Origin: Staphylococcus debuckii
GTDB taxonomy: Bacteria > Bacillota > Bacilli > Staphylococcales > Staphylococcaceae
Reading direction: 5' to 3'
NCBI RefSeq assembly: GCF_003718735.1
Contig: NZ_CP033460.1
Location: forward strand, 124,001 to 188,000
Length of the DNA: 64,000 nt
Shown: positions 17,254 through 27,579 of the stretch, one piece after another
How the letters are laid out: each line of letters begins with the position of its first letter
How positions within the stretch are numbered: position 1 is the stretch's first letter
Position numbers and translations under genes: made by a program
The notes under the pieces: generated by a model
Seen by the model: the letters and a program-made list of their open reading frames with translations, nothing else
What the model was told of the DNA's origin: nothing
The model's database searches: none

Positions 17254-18033
17254 TTACGATTGCGCCGCTGCTGCTTCTGTTTCTTGCTGATGTTGTGCAT
17301 ATTCTTGGAACCAGTTGATTTTACTGTTCATACGTACAACTTCTCCAACGACAATCATCGAAGGATTCTTAAAATCTTTCGCATCTTCTACAATCGTTTC
17401 TAACGTTCCAATCGCTGTTTGTTGTACATCAGACGTGCCTTGATAAACCAATGCTGCGGGTGTATCTGCAGCTCTGCCATTTTCAATCAGCAAACGACTG
17501 ATTTCAGGCAAACGGCTGACCCCCATATAAATACACAAAGTTTCAGGTCCACGTGCTAAATGTTTCCAATAGTCTTGTTTAAAGGTTTGCGATTTATTGA
17601 CGCCTGTTACAAACGCTACAGAAGAACTGTAATCGCGATGTGTTACAGGTATTCCTGCATAGGCAGGTGCTGCAATACCGGAAGTGATGCCCGGCACAAT
17701 TTCAAATGGCAAATGATGGTCTGCCAATACTTCTGCTTCTTCTGCCCCTCTGCCAAACAAGAAAGGATCTCCGCCTTTAAGACGTGTGACGGTATGTCCT
17801 TTGCTTGCTAAGCTGACCAATAAATGATTGATCTCTGATTGAGGGATAGAAGGCCCATTCGGATCTTTGCCGCAATAAATAAATCGTGTGTTAGGTTTAG
17901 CGTATTCTAATAATGTTTTATTAACAAGGCGATCATATAGAATCACATCGGCGCTCTCAATGGCCTTCATGCCCTTGACGGTGATTAAATCCGGATCGCC
18001 CGGGCCTGCTCCAACTATATATACTTTTCCCAT
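17254..18033 (-). CDS. cobA: Uroporphyrinogen-III C-methyltransferase
   Basis: The 259-residue SAM-dependent enzyme (SUMT, also called cobA/sumT) makes precorrin-2, the first step to the siroheme that sulfite reductase needs. It shows VYIVGAGPGDPDLITVKGMK at the N-terminus, LYDRLV, the TRLKGGDPFLFGRGAEEAE block and PAYAGIPVTHRDYSSS. ATG at 18033 is taken because GAGGTGA precedes it; the longer start lies inside cysI. A 28-base gap after cysI shows co-transcription. No separate ferrochelatase gene is visible in the cluster. Confidence 0.93.
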   Translation of the reverse strand: MGKVYIVGAGPGDPDLITVKGMKAIESADVILYDRLVNKTLLEYAKPNTRFIYCGKDPNGPSIPQSEINHLLVSLASKGHTVTRLKGGDPFLFGRGAEEAEVLADHHLPFEIVPGITSGIAAPAYAGIPVTHRDYSSSVAFVTGVNKSQTFKQDYWKHLARGPETLCIYMGVSRLPEISRLLIENGRAADTPAALVYQGTSDVQQTAIGTLETIVEDAKDFKNPSMIVVGEVVRMNSKINWFQEYAQHQQETEAAAAQS

Positions 18034-18061
18034 CTGATCACCTCGTTTGTTTTTTAAAAAA

Positions 18062-19771
18062 TTAACCGCGGAAATCGCGTCCATCTGTTACTTTATCTAC
18101 AATGCCTTTGCGTACTACGAAGTCGCCGAAATGTTCGCCTTGTTCGCGTTCTTTACTATATTGTTCTAGAATCGGACGCAGACTTTCTAAGATTTCTTTT
18201 TCAGCAATATTTTCTTTATATAATTTGTTCAAACGGTCGCCTTTGAAACTGCCGCCTAGGTAGAAATTATATTTACCCGGTGCTTTACCGATAAATGAAA
18301 TTTCAGCTAAAGCCGGACGTGCACATCCATTTGGACAACCTGTCATACGAATTGTAATTTCTTCTTCGCTTAAACCGAATTCATCTAATAAATCTTCAAT
18401 TTTACTCACTAATGAAGGTAAATAGCGTTCTGATTCCGCCATAGCAAGTCCGCAAGTCGGGAAGGCCACACATGCCATAGAGTTACGGCGTAAACCGCTG
18501 TAATTCTTGCCATCTGTTAAACCATACTCATCAATAATCTGTTGAATTTCTGGTTTATCCTTTTCATCTACGTTAGCAATAATCAAATTCTGGTTCGGTG
18601 TCATTCTGAAGTCACCTTTATGAACTTCCGCCAAGGCTTTAATTGCGGATTTCAACTTGTAATCTTCAGTGTCTTTGATACGGCCATTTTGAATGAAAAG
18701 TGTGTAATGATGTTTGCCTGAACCTTCTGTCCAACCTAAGCGATCTCCGTTATCTTCAAATTCAAACGGTTTCGCTTCTTCTAACTCCCATCCTAAACGG
18801 TCATTCAATTCTTGCTTAATCCAATCTAGACCTTTACGGTCAACTGTGTATTTAAATCGAGCTTGTGCACGATCTGAACGATCGCCGTAGTCACGTTGGA
18901 TAGTTAAGATTTTTTCACAAACTTCTTCCGCTTTATCTTTAGGAATAAATCCAATCACTTTACCGACTTGAGGATAAGTTCTCAAATCATCATGTTTCAT
19001 TCCCATACCACCGCCGACAGAGACGTTATAGCCAATCAATTCGTCGTTCTCTACGATACCGATTAAACCGATATCTTGTGAATACACATCGATATCATTT
19101 GAAGGCGGTACTGCGATGCCGATTTTAAATTTACGTGGCAAGTAAGTTTTGCCGTACATCGGTTCATGGTCTTCTTTTTTAGTATCTACAATCTTCTCGC
19201 CATCCAGCCAGATTTCATGGTAAGCCGTTGTTTTCGGCAGTAAATGTTCACTGATACTATCTGCTGCGCGATTGACTTCTGCGTAAATGTCAGACTGATA
19301 AGGGTTCGGGTTGCACATCACGTTACGTGTAACGTCGCCGCAAGCTGCAATCGAATCTAATACAGCATCATGAATACTCTGCATAGATTTTTTTAAATTG
19401 CGTTTTAAAATACCGTGGTATTGTAAGGTTTGTCGTGTTGTTAAACGAATTTGTTCTCCCGCATAATTATCTGCTAATGCATCAAGTTTCAACCATTGGT
19501 CTGTTGAAACTTTACCGCCAGGGATTCGTACGCGAATCATGAAAGCGTAGAGTGGTTCTAACTTTTGTTTACGGCGTTCTTGACGCAAGTCTCGATCATC
19601 TTGCATGTAGCTGCCGTGGAACTTCAACAGTTTAGTATCCGCATCTGCAATGGCACCTGTGACAGGGTTGTTCAACCCTTCCACGATAGTGCCGCGCAGA
19701 TAATTACTTTCTCCTTTTATACGCTCTAAATCATCTAAGCCTTTGTATAACTCATTATCATTTTTCGCCAT
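18062..19771 (-). CDS. cysI: Sulfite reductase, hemoprotein (beta) subunit
   Basis: The 569-residue subunit reduces sulfite to sulfide with six electrons. The siroheme/4Fe-4S ligands are present: C434-x5-C440 in ACVAFPTCG and C479-x3-C483 in [10 protein letters not shown]. Two ferredoxin-like half domains (e.g. [15 protein letters not shown] and [13 protein letters not shown]) flank them. GGGGGGA precedes the ATG. It directly follows cysJ, its flavoprotein partner. Confidence 0.96.
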   Translation of the reverse strand: MAKNDNELYKGLDDLERIKGESNYLRGTIVEGLNNPVTGAIADADTKLLKFHGSYMQDDRDLRQERRKQKLEPLYAFMIRVRIPGGKVSTDQWLKLDALADNYAGEQIRLTTRQTLQYHGILKRNLKKSMQSIHDAVLDSIAACGDVTRNVMCNPNPYQSDIYAEVNRAADSISEHLLPKTTAYHEIWLDGEKIVDTKKEDHEPMYGKTYLPRKFKIGIAVPPSNDIDVYSQDIGLIGIVENDELIGYNVSVGGGMGMKHDDLRTYPQVGKVIGFIPKDKAEEVCEKILTIQRDYGDRSDRAQARFKYTVDRKGLDWIKQELNDRLGWELEEAKPFEFEDNGDRLGWTEGSGKHHYTLFIQNGRIKDTEDYKLKSAIKALAEVHKGDFRMTPNQNLIIANVDEKDKPEIQQIIDEYGLTDGKNYSGLRRNSMACVAFPTCGLAMAESERYLPSLVSKIEDLLDEFGLSEEEITIRMTGCPNGCARPALAEISFIGKAPGKYNFYLGGSFKGDRLNKLYKENIAEKEILESLRPILEQYSKEREQGEHFGDFVVRKGIVDKVTDGRDFRG

Positions 19772-19794
19772 CTTGGACTGTCCCCCCTTAAATA

Positions 19795-21645
19795 TTAATA
19801 AACGTCACGTTGATAGCGTTTGTCTTTTTTCAATTCTGCTAAATAATTCTCTGATTCTTCTTCAGTCAAGCCGCCTTCTTTTTCTAAAACATGGACAATT
19901 GCTTGGTGTACATCTTTAGCCATGTTTTTTTCATCGCCGCAGACAAAGACAGCTGCGCCATTTCTTAACCAGTCGTAGAATGATTCGCTATTTTCATCAA
20001 TTAAATGTTGAACATAACGTTTTTCTTCTTGGTCTCTTGAGAAGGCCAAATCTACTTTTTCCAAGACACCACTATCTAACCATTCTTGAATTTCAGTTTG
20101 ATATAAGAAATCTGTTGTAAAATGTGGGTTTCCGAAGAATAACCAGGTTTTACCTGTTAAATCCAACTCTTCACGTTCTTGTAAAACAGCACGGAATGGC
20201 GCAATACCTGTTCCTGGTCCAATCATGATAACAGGTGTGGTTTCATCAAACGGGAATTTGAAATTAGGATTTTTCTTCAAGTACACTTTCAATTTATCGC
20301 CAGGTTCTACTCGTTCTGCTAATTGCACACTGCAGACGCCTGAACGTTCGCGGTCGTGTGCTTCGTAGCGGACCGCGCAAACTGTGATGTGGACTTCGTC
20401 CGGATTTGCCTGGTTACTGCTGGAAATAGAATAGCTGCGTGCCGGAATTTTTCTCAAGAATTGATATAACTGATCAGGTTGCAATGATTCAGTCGGGAAA
20501 TCATCCAATAAATCCAGTAAATCGCGACCGTAAATATATTCTTTCACCCATTCGTTATCTGAAAGACGATCCATCAATTCTTCGTTATCAAAAATTTGAG
20601 CTGCGCCTTCCAGTAACGGTTTCGTTAATTTGGTGATTTCGAAATAAGAAGTCAATGCATCTGATAAAGTCATTGTTCCGCCTTGTGTATCGACTTCAAT
20701 TTCTTGTTCAGAATCCCAATCTTGCATTTCGATTAATTCGCTGACGAGAGCTGGGTCATTTTCAGGTAAGATATTTATCGAATCTCCTGGCGCATATTCG
20801 TCACCGTAACCTTCTAATGAAAGTTCAAGATGGCGCACTTCTTTGTCAGAACCGCGTCCTGTAATATTGATATTTTCTAACACTTCCGCTTCATACGGAT
20901 TCGTGCGTGAATAAACAGGTGCAGCTATATCATTTTGAATCGGTTCACTTTGCGCATCTTGAACGACTTGCTTTACCTCTTGGTCACCTAATTCGTTGAT
21001 GATGTTATCAATCCATTCATTCGCTAATTCTTCAAAATCAATATCACAATCTACACGCGGCAAGATACGATCTGCCCCTAATTCCTCTAAGCGTGCATCG
21101 AAATCTTTACCTGTTTGACAGAAGAATTCATAAGATTGGTCACCGAGTGCTAATACGGAGAAGCGCGCACCTTCTAAGTTAGGCGCTTTGCGTCCATATA
21201 AGAAATCATAGAATGAAATTGCGTTATCCGGCGGGTCCCCTTCACCATGTGTGGAAGTTACAATCAATAAATCTTCTACTTTTTTCAGTTCTTTTGTTTT
21301 GTATTGATCCATTTCAGATAATGTAACATCGAAATCATTTTCTTTTAATTTACTTTCTAATAGTTCAGCCACCCATTGTGCATTACCAGACTCAGAGCCG
21401 AATAATACTGTGATTTTTCTAGGCTCGATGACTTGCGGTTGTGCTGCTTGTGCACCTTGTGTTTCAGGTACTTGTACAGCTCCAGCTGCTGGCGTTGGAA
21501 CTGCGCCTGCTTCGCTGCCTTGCATATTAGCTGTCAAATAACCGCTCAACCAAAGTTTCTGGTCATTGGATAAGGTTGATAAAGCTTGGTTAATAAGTTG
21601 TGCCTGTTCATCGTTGAACGGACTGTTTGTTGATGATAAGTTCAA
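19795..21645 (-). CDS. cysJ: NADPH-sulfite reductase, flavoprotein (alpha) subunit
   Basis: The 616-residue protein passes electrons from NADPH through FAD and FMN to CysI. It has an N-terminal flavodoxin domain from about residue 75 ([33 protein letters not shown]), a linking domain, an FAD-binding RSYSISSS motif, GVCSVQLAE, and the NADPH-binding [18 protein letters not shown] and FFGNPH segments, ending in the conserved C-terminal YQRDVY. It starts 163 bases after cysH with its own candidate promoter. Confidence 0.96.
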   Translation of the reverse strand: MNLSSTNSPFNDEQAQLINQALSTLSNDQKLWLSGYLTANMQGSEAGAVPTPAAGAVQVPETQGAQAAQPQVIEPRKITVLFGSESGNAQWVAELLESKLKENDFDVTLSEMDQYKTKELKKVEDLLIVTSTHGEGDPPDNAISFYDFLYGRKAPNLEGARFSVLALGDQSYEFFCQTGKDFDARLEELGADRILPRVDCDIDFEELANEWIDNIINELGDQEVKQVVQDAQSEPIQNDIAAPVYSRTNPYEAEVLENINITGRGSDKEVRHLELSLEGYGDEYAPGDSINILPENDPALVSELIEMQDWDSEQEIEVDTQGGTMTLSDALTSYFEITKLTKPLLEGAAQIFDNEELMDRLSDNEWVKEYIYGRDLLDLLDDFPTESLQPDQLYQFLRKIPARSYSISSSNQANPDEVHITVCAVRYEAHDRERSGVCSVQLAERVEPGDKLKVYLKKNPNFKFPFDETTPVIMIGPGTGIAPFRAVLQEREELDLTGKTWLFFGNPHFTTDFLYQTEIQEWLDSGVLEKVDLAFSRDQEEKRYVQHLIDENSESFYDWLRNGAAVFVCGDEKNMAKDVHQAIVHVLEKEGGLTEEESENYLAELKKDKRYQRDVY

Positions 21646-21731
21646 GTCTCTTCCCCCTATATATTCAATTTATTCTTAGTTTTTTAGTAGGAATTATGCT
21701 TAAAAAAATATATTTTACGGAACCTAAACGC

Positions 21732-21778
21732 TTATCATTATTGCGCTGGTCTAATTCCAATAGGATTACTAAGAATTA
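21732..21778 (-). promoter_or_regulatory. Candidate internal promoter and CymR-like site before cysJ
   Basis: Minus strand TTGGAA (21755-21760), 17-base spacer, TGATAA (21732-21737). The -35 lies inside AATTCTTAGTAATCCTATTGGAATT, which resembles the CymR box of Bacillus and Staphylococcus but is one base off the published spacing as I recall it. CymR represses sulfur genes when cysteine is plentiful. Confidence 0.4.
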
Positions 21779-21808
21779 ACAACAAAATTTTTTTGCCGCG
21801 ACTTAACT

Positions 21809-22534
21809 TTAAGACTTACGGCCTACATGCAGTCCGCATTCGGTCTTCATATTGTTCGACCATCTGCCTTCTCTGGAATCTCCACCTGCTGCCACGGGCG
21901 ATGTACATGGTGCACAGCCGATACTCGGATAATTCTGATCGTGAAGTGCATTGTAGGGTAAATGATTAGATTTAATATAATCCCATACATTATCCCAAGT
22001 CCAATGGATTAATGGACAGACTTTCACAGATTGAAAACGTTCATCTTTATTTAAAAAGTCTGTGTTTGCTCGTGTAGGAGACTGTTCTCTTCTAAGTCCT
22101 GAAACCCAGGCTGTTTGACCTGTCAAAACTTCTTCTAACGGTTTCACCTTACGAATATAACAGCACTGATTAGGATCTCTACGCCATAGATTGTCGCCGT
22201 AATGTTCTGCTTGTTCGTCTACAGTTAAGTCTGGTTTCTTTAATTCAATGTTCAGTTCTGGATACTTTGCTTTAACGCGTTCGATTAAATCATAAGTTTC
22301 TTCAAAATGGAGTCCTGTATCGAGAAATACAATGCGTGCATCTGGTTTCACTTGTGAAATCAAATCAATTAAAACAATGCCCTCAGCTCCGAAACTGCAT
22401 GCATACACAATTTCATCTCCATAGGTATCATAAGCCCATTTCAAGACTTGATACGCACCCTTCGTTTCATCAAAGATATTTAATGAATCAAATGGGTGTG
22501 AGGCGAAGTTTGTATAAGTGATTTTAGAATCCAA
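21809..22534 (-). CDS. cysH: Phospho-/adenylylsulfate reductase
   Basis: The 241-residue enzyme reduces (P)APS to sulfite using thioredoxin. The [16 protein letters not shown]-loop-type start, C124-C125, C207-x2-C210 and the catalytic C233 in ECGLH are present. The CC...CxxC set binds a 4Fe-4S cluster and marks the APS-reducing class, which may also take PAPS. TTG start at 22534 with GGGGAGAG 8 bases upstream. First gene of the sulfate cluster. Confidence 0.95.
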   Translation of the reverse strand: MDSKITYTNFASHPFDSLNIFDETKGAYQVLKWAYDTYGDEIVYACSFGAEGIVLIDLISQVKPDARIVFLDTGLHFEETYDLIERVKAKYPELNIELKKPDLTVDEQAEHYGDNLWRRDPNQCCYIRKVKPLEEVLTGQTAWVSGLRREQSPTRANTDFLNKDERFQSVKVCPLIHWTWDNVWDYIKSNHLPYNALHDQNYPSIGCAPCTSPVAAGGDSREGRWSNNMKTECGLHVGRKS

Positions 22535-22626
22535 ATAAATACTCTCCCCTCATATTATATAAATTTTGCGAGTTACAATTCAAACAGTAACGATGTACGA
22601 ATTGTCTGAAAATAATTATGTTATGA

Positions 22627-22660
22627 ATCATACCGCGTTCTTTTATTCATGTCAATGAAT
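22627..22660 (-). promoter_or_regulatory. cysH promoter with overlapping inverted repeat
   Basis: Minus strand TTGACA (22650-22655), 17-base spacer, TATGAT (22627-22632), close to consensus. The -35 is embedded in the palindrome ATTCAT-TGAC-ATGAAT (22645-22660), a good position for a repressor. Which regulator binds is unknown. Confidence 0.75.
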
Positions 22661-22784
22661 TATCGGAAGATTTACAAAATTAACATCCTATCTCTTTTTA
22701 TGCTAATTTATGCCTCTTTAGAGACCGGTCAGACTCCGGGAAGTATATAATTTTATTTTTAAGACTGCTCTCCCAGTTCTTTTT

Positions 22785-22833
22785 TCAAAAAATAAACTAA
22801 AGAGGAACCAAGTATTAAACTCAGTTCCTCTTT
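22785..22833 (-). terminator. Terminator of the glycosyltransferase gene
   Basis: Minus strand AAGAGGAAC ... GGTTCCTCTTT stem followed by AGTTTATTTTTT. Confidence 0.8.
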
Positions 22834-22845
22834 CAATATCTTAAA

Positions 22846-24744
22846 TTAGATTATCGGCTTTACAAAGTCTCGATTAGCAGTCATATATGTCCCTTTATCT
22901 GTCTTCAAACGCGGCGTGCCATTAGAAGAGAAAACGATTTTAACAATATTTACAACATTACCTTTCGCAAACTTCGCACCCGTTTCCTCTTTAAAGTCAC
23001 GGTCATTATAGGCCTTGCAAACTTTCAGCACTTGCACGCTTGCGGGAACTTCTACTAAATATTGTTCTGCCACTGAATCATCCAAAACAGTAACGAACTT
23101 TTTATTTGCTGTCACAACTGATCCGTCTTCCAAAATGAGACGTGGCGTTCCTTTTTCTGTATATTGAATCTCTTTCACCGCAAACAACTCACCGACCTCA
23201 ATTTCGCGGGCAGCCTCATTTTGAAATTCCACGTCTTCATACACTTTAAATTGCTTAGCCGCATACACTTTACCAGGATTTTCATCATAATACTTACTAG
23301 TATCCACAAATTGCGGTTGATCAGCCGCTTCTTTATAACGCTTATCTTCAAATTCAGCTTTAAATTGTTGCCACTTCAATGCAGGATGCTGGCTAGCACT
23401 TGGCAAATTCATATTAACTGTGCATCGACGATAGTGATTATAGGTGATTTGAATATTAAAGTTGAAATCCGCATCTTCCAACTCTTTCGTCGGAATACGC
23501 AATCGTCCACCCCTGACTTGATATCCAACATCTCTCGTCACCGCTTCATCCCCAAGCTTCACCAACTGCACACGGCTAATTTGGGCAGCCATGCGTTTAT
23601 AGAGATAAATCACCTCATAAAATTGGCCGTCCGCTTCTTCCGTTCCGCCGTACACGGCAAAGAAATCTTCAGAGAGCGGGGCAACTTCTTGTAATTCCTC
23701 TGGCACTGCAAAGTGAACTAAACCGTTTGAAACATAACGTGGCGCACGTTCACCTTTAACCAGAATTTTAATCAGCTTCACAACTTTTTCTTTATCCGAC
23801 TGATTAAGTAATTGGTAGACTTTTTCATATTTATCTTCAGTAAGATAATCTCTAATGTTGAGATGATGGTGGTTTAATACCGTTTCCATTTCCGCGAAAG
23901 CATCATAAAATGCTTGCTTATCCTTACTTTTTAAGAAACGTTTATTAATAAAGAGACGAGATAGATAATCCATCTCTATAATACGGCTAATAGCATTGTG
24001 TCGTGCCGTCTCAGGGATGTCTAGTTCAAATAATTTTTTCAAGATTTCCAGGTTGCAAGTTGTCTTTTCAAAGATATCTGTTTCGCTAATTAACGAGCGG
24101 TTCGCACCATAACGATTTACGTGATAGACTATAGCTTCATTCATTCCTGCAGTTTGTGATTTAGCAATTACTTCAGTGAAGAATAATTTATCTTCACCAT
24201 ACTTCATGTGTTCAAAACTGATATCGTTTTCTTTAATAACGGAGGCCTTTATAATTTTTCCAGGGGGGCCTACTGCTCTGAATATTTTATCTATCTCATA
24301 AGGGATGAGATTAGAGGCTGTTTCATATGAAGAGAAGCGGGCAATTTTACGCACAGAATGATTTTTATGTCGCAAACTTTGTCCAAATAAAATATCATTT
24401 TGTGTACCTAATGCTTGTTGCAGCAGTTTAGGAAAACCTTCTGCATCCAACCAATCATCAGCATCTAAAAAAGTGATGTATTCACTATCAGATGCGTCTA
24501 TTCCTACGTTGCGAGGCATTGCAGGACTTTCCGTATTTTCTTCTAATCGTATTGTCCTCACATATTCATATTCATTTTCATAAGTTTTTATTTTTTCTAA
24601 AGATTGATCTGTAGAGGCATCATCTACAAAAATTACTTCTATCTGAGATTTATCGAGATTTAAGTTATCAATTGAATTCATAGTTTTATCTAAAAATAGT
24701 TCTTTATTGTAAACTGGAACGATGATTGCTAAATCTTTAGTCAC
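22846..24744 (-). CDS. Family-2 glycosyltransferase with two C-terminal DUF5776 repeats
   Basis: A 632-residue protein. Residues 1-330 form a GT-A fold: LAIIVPVYNKELFLDKTMNS, EVIFVDDASTDQS, the DxD motif FLDADDW and the acceptor-side HMKYGEDKLFF. This half and the middle beta-rich part recall the wall-teichoic-acid GlcNAc transferase TarS (573 residues). Unlike TarS it ends in two related about 60-residue units, each finishing in GTPRLxxxxGxxxTANxxFV (near 565 and 620), which look like DUF5776. GTG start with GAGGAGG. Likely decorates a wall polymer; substrate inferred only. Confidence 0.8.
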   Translation of the reverse strand: MTKDLAIIVPVYNKELFLDKTMNSIDNLNLDKSQIEVIFVDDASTDQSLEKIKTYENEYEYVRTIRLEENTESPAMPRNVGIDASDSEYITFLDADDWLDAEGFPKLLQQALGTQNDILFGQSLRHKNHSVRKIARFSSYETASNLIPYEIDKIFRAVGPPGKIIKASVIKENDISFEHMKYGEDKLFFTEVIAKSQTAGMNEAIVYHVNRYGANRSLISETDIFEKTTCNLEILKKLFELDIPETARHNAISRIIEMDYLSRLFINKRFLKSKDKQAFYDAFAEMETVLNHHHLNIRDYLTEDKYEKVYQLLNQSDKEKVVKLIKILVKGERAPRYVSNGLVHFAVPEELQEVAPLSEDFFAVYGGTEEADGQFYEVIYLYKRMAAQISRVQLVKLGDEAVTRDVGYQVRGGRLRIPTKELEDADFNFNIQITYNHYRRCTVNMNLPSASQHPALKWQQFKAEFEDKRYKEAADQPQFVDTSKYYDENPGKVYAAKQFKVYEDVEFQNEAAREIEVGELFAVKEIQYTEKGTPRLILEDGSVVTANKKFVTVLDDSVAEQYLVEVPASVQVLKVCKAYNDRDFKEETGAKFAKGNVVNIVKIVFSSNGTPRLKTDKGTYMTANRDFVKPII

Positions 24745-24891
24745 AAAAGTTCCTCCTCGTCTGCATGGTCTTCTGAAATATTTTATTTACTTTTTACCCG
24801 CTACATAAAAATTCATGTTTACAGATGATAGTCGTCCAATTTTACAGTCAGTTTTATAGATTTTTCGCTGAGTTTTGTCAAAATATATAGT

Positions 24892-24939
24892 AAAAAGCAG
24901 CCTTACTCTATGCAACAATGTACATGAGAAAGACTGCTT
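24892..24939 (-). terminator. Terminator of the secreted helical protein gene
   Basis: Minus strand AGCAGTCTT ... AAGGCTGCT stem followed by TTTTTA. Confidence 0.75.
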
Positions 24940-24951
24940 ATCTTCATTTTA

Positions 24952-25548
24952 TTAACGATGGTTTACGAATGCTTTGTATTGTTCAACGTTTTTAATACCT
25001 TGTTGTACAGTGCTGATTGCATTGACTAATTCATAATCTGGTTGCGCTTGCTTTAATACAGTTTGTGCTTGTTCCACTGTCTTTTTCAATTGTGCTTCAT
25101 CTTGATTCATTAAATGACGACTTTCTGTTAATAAACCGTTTGCTTTAATAATTAAATTTTGTAGTTCTGTCTTTTTACTTTGAACATCTGAACTACCTTT
25201 TTCAGTTTGCAAGTGGATTTGGAAAACTTCGTTATAGACAGCTGATAATCTGTTAATCGCTGTTACAACTTGTGAATCATTTGAAGCATTTTGTTGTTTT
25301 TTAGCAAAGTGCAACTCTTGATTCAATTTATTTTGATAAAATCTTGCCCCTGATTCTTTCGCCATTCCTTTATAATACGAACTTGCATTAAGTAAGTTCT
25401 TTAAGTTTTCTTTCGCTGTTACATTATAGTCACGGAACTCATATGCCCCATAAGAAGCAGCTTCAGCTTGCTTTGAAAATATGTTTGCTCCTGCAGATCC
25501 AAGTAAAGCGACTGCTAATCCTGAGAGTAAAAATTGTTTAAAATTCAT
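24952..25548 (-). CDS. Secreted helical protein of unknown function
   Basis: The 198-residue protein has a Sec signal peptide (MNFKQFLLSGLAVALLGSAG ... KQAEAAS, cleavage probably after AEA near residue 31) and a mature part made almost wholly of amphipathic helices (e.g. VVTAINRLSAVYNEVFQIHL, KTELQNLIIKANGLLTESRH). There is no lipobox, LPXTG or enzyme motif. Predicted helical bundles of this kind occur in staphylococcal secreted adhesins and modulators, but I cannot assign it. Single gene with its own terminator. Confidence 0.75.
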   Translation of the reverse strand: MNFKQFLLSGLAVALLGSAGANIFSKQAEAASYGAYEFRDYNVTAKENLKNLLNASSYYKGMAKESGARFYQNKLNQELHFAKKQQNASNDSQVVTAINRLSAVYNEVFQIHLQTEKGSSDVQSKKTELQNLIIKANGLLTESRHLMNQDEAQLKKTVEQAQTVLKQAQPDYELVNAISTVQQGIKNVEQYKAFVNHR

Positions 25549-25707
25549 GGTTGTAATCTCCTTTAATTTACATACTCAAATTGTAAGTCAGAAATAGCTT
25601 TTATTGAATTAACCAATTATTAAATATTAATTATTTTATTCAAAGAATAGATGAGATAAACTTATAATCATCGGGTATAGGAGAACAGCAATGAAAGGAG
25701 ATTTATA

Positions 25708-26112
25708 ATGCCCCCAAAACATATCGTGTCTGCTTCATGTGTTGTATTAAACGACGAAGATATAATTTTATTAATCAAAAGTCCATTGCGCGGTTGGGAA
25801 ATTCCTGGTGGCCAAATTGAAAACGGAGAAACTATTCGAGAAGGCGTCATCCGTGAAGTCAAAGAAGAATCAGGCGTTGACGTTGAGTTGACTGAGTTCT
25901 GTGGTGTCTTTCAAAATACAGAGCATTCTATTATCAACAACTTGTTTAAAGGTAAATATATCAGTGGTCAACTCACAACGAGTGACGAAAGTTTAGAAGT
26001 CGGTTTCTTTACTTATGCAGAAGTAATGGAAAAAGTAACCTGGGGAAATTTCACTGAACGCATACGTTTGTGCTTTTCTGAGGAAGAGCAACCTTTTTTA
26101 ATTTCGTTTTAA
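25708..26112 (+). CDS. NUDIX hydrolase
   Basis: The 134-residue protein carries a full Nudix box at residues 35-57 (G35-x5-E41-x7-REVKEESGV), which binds Mg and cleaves nucleoside diphosphates linked to other groups. WEIPGGQIENGE is typical. Substrate is not predictable; the size fits house-cleaning or MutT-like enzymes. AAAGGAG precedes the ATG. It stands alone and converges on the PTS IIC-like gene. Confidence 0.9.
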   Translation: MPPKHIVSASCVVLNDEDIILLIKSPLRGWEIPGGQIENGETIREGVIREVKEESGVDVELTEFCGVFQNTEHSIINNLFKGKYISGQLTTSDESLEVGFFTYAEVMEKVTWGNFTERIRLCFSEEEQPFLISF

Positions 26113-26220
26113 ACGCTCAATAAAACAACTTTTTCTAGTCTAAAATATTATTTTCCATATTTTTCACTTTGCAAATTATTCTCTATTATTACTAATAATA
26201 TACTCTCAAGTTTATACACT

Positions 26221-26256
26221 AAAACACAGTAACCCCTAAGAAGATTACTGTGTTTT
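26221..26256. terminator. Bidirectional terminator
   Basis: AAAACACAGTAA / TTACTGTGTTTT stem between the convergent NUDIX and IIC-like genes. Confidence 0.8.
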
Positions 26257-26263
26257 AATTTTC

Positions 26264-27310
26264 TTATACTTTTGTTAGTTCTGGATTTATTTTCGATTGA
26301 TATCCTGTAACTTCACTGTTCCGAATAGGATAATTTCTAAATAAATAAGACATTACGATACCTACAATAAAGCAGATTATTGCAGCAATCGCAGCATATT
26401 TCAACACTTCTAATGCAGGATTGAATCCAAACATCACCAATATACCTGGCGTCGGCGCTGCAGTGCCTGGCGCGTCATTAATTAAACCTGAATAAGCAAT
26501 TACCATTCCAGCCAGTCCGCCGCCTATAAAGTTTGTAACATATATCGGCACAGGATTCGATGATACTAAATCCGCTTTTGATAAAGGTTCAATTGCAATA
26601 GAAATCACAGATTTCAAATTACCGATTTTCAGGCGATGCAAGAGAGTTGTATTCATGAAGCTGGAAGCAAACGCTGTTAGAGCTGCAACTGCCATCGGAG
26701 CGCCTGTCAATCCTAACATCGCTGTAAGTGCCATAGAACTCAACGGTGAGGTACCTACTACTGTGATAATACCGCCAAGTATTAAGCCCATAAGCAATGG
26801 ACTTGCTGCCATCGCCGCATCAATAATACCTCCAATTTTTAGTAACGATCCATCAACTAACGGGGTAAAACCTACTCCTAATAGACGCGCTAATGGAATA
26901 CAGAAAATCACAACTATGATAAAGTCTAATCCATTTGTAATTTTCTTTTCTATCAATCGAATAACAAATGTCATAAGATAAGCTCCGAATAATGCTGGAA
27001 TTAATCCGATTCCTGCAAATGACACAGCAAGCAGAGCTGAATTTTGTGTGTTTATTTTTCTAGACAAAGCAACTAGAAAACCTACAATAACACCACTTAA
27101 TGTCCCTGCTAATTTCCCTGTTTTTTTCAAAAATTCAATATGCAAGATATCTCCCAAAACATATCCTTGAAGTGCTTCAACTAAAAATGTCGCAATTGCT
27201 GCAGTGGCCAAAGCCCCCATTACTGCACGGCCATCTGGTGCATAATATGTAAATAACGTGAAAAAGACTAAGATGAGTAATAATAAGCCAGTACCAATTA
27301 TAATATCTAT
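26264..27310 (-). CDS. PTS_EIIC_2-type membrane permease, apparent ATA start
   Basis: A roughly 348-residue, ten-helix permease resembling the PTS IIC-like Pfam family PTS_EIIC_2 (e.g. LGDILHIEFLKKTGKLAGTL, PLVDGSLLKIGGIIDAAMAA, TTLLHRLKIGNLKSVISIAI). The first ATG (27220) has no ribosome site and would delete the first helix. The frame stays open for 30 more codons upstream, encoding IGTGLLLLILVFFTLFTYYA, up to an ATA codon at 27310 sitting 9 bases after AAGGAG. No ATG, GTG or TTG lies between. I therefore place the start at ATA; an ATT codon 6 bases on is the alternative. Substrate unknown. Confidence 0.65.
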   Translation of the reverse strand: MDIIIGTGLLLLILVFFTLFTYYAPDGRAVMGALATAAIATFLVEALQGYVLGDILHIEFLKKTGKLAGTLSGVIVGFLVALSRKINTQNSALLAVSFAGIGLIPALFGAYLMTFVIRLIEKKITNGLDFIIVVIFCIPLARLLGVGFTPLVDGSLLKIGGIIDAAMAASPLLMGLILGGIITVVGTSPLSSMALTAMLGLTGAPMAVAALTAFASSFMNTTLLHRLKIGNLKSVISIAIEPLSKADLVSSNPVPIYVTNFIGGGLAGMVIAYSGLINDAPGTAAPTPGILVMFGFNPALEVLKYAAIAAIICFIVGIVMSYLFRNYPIRNSEVTGYQSKINPELTKV

Positions 27311-27516
27311 TTTACACAGCTCCTTAAAAAGTATAGTGTCTCAACTTTATCTTTTTTGTAGGAAAATTGCAATGAGTTTTTTGTTTAATTTGAATTCTCT
27401 AAATTGTGATTACAATTTCAGATTGATATTGTTTCAGAAAAGTTTCTCAAGAGTCCATAAACAATCTAATCATGATTTAGACGTTTATAATACGTAGTTA
27501 CACAGTCGCTGATAAT

Positions 27517-27564
27517 CGAAAAAAGAGGCTAGAAAACGCCTTATATCAACGTTTCTAGCCTCTT
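27517..27564 (-). terminator. Terminator of the xpt-pbuX-guaB-guaA operon
   Basis: Minus strand AAGAGGCTAGAAA / TTTCTAGCCTCTT stem, then TTTTCG, 16 bases after the guaA stop. Confidence 0.9.
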
Positions 27565-27579
27565 ATATCAGTTATATTA

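Noticed and set aside
27258..27497. 79-codon plus-strand ORF opposite the permease 5' end
   Set aside because: It overlaps the open N-terminal extension of the permease and its ribosome site on the other strand, and has no ribosome site of its own.
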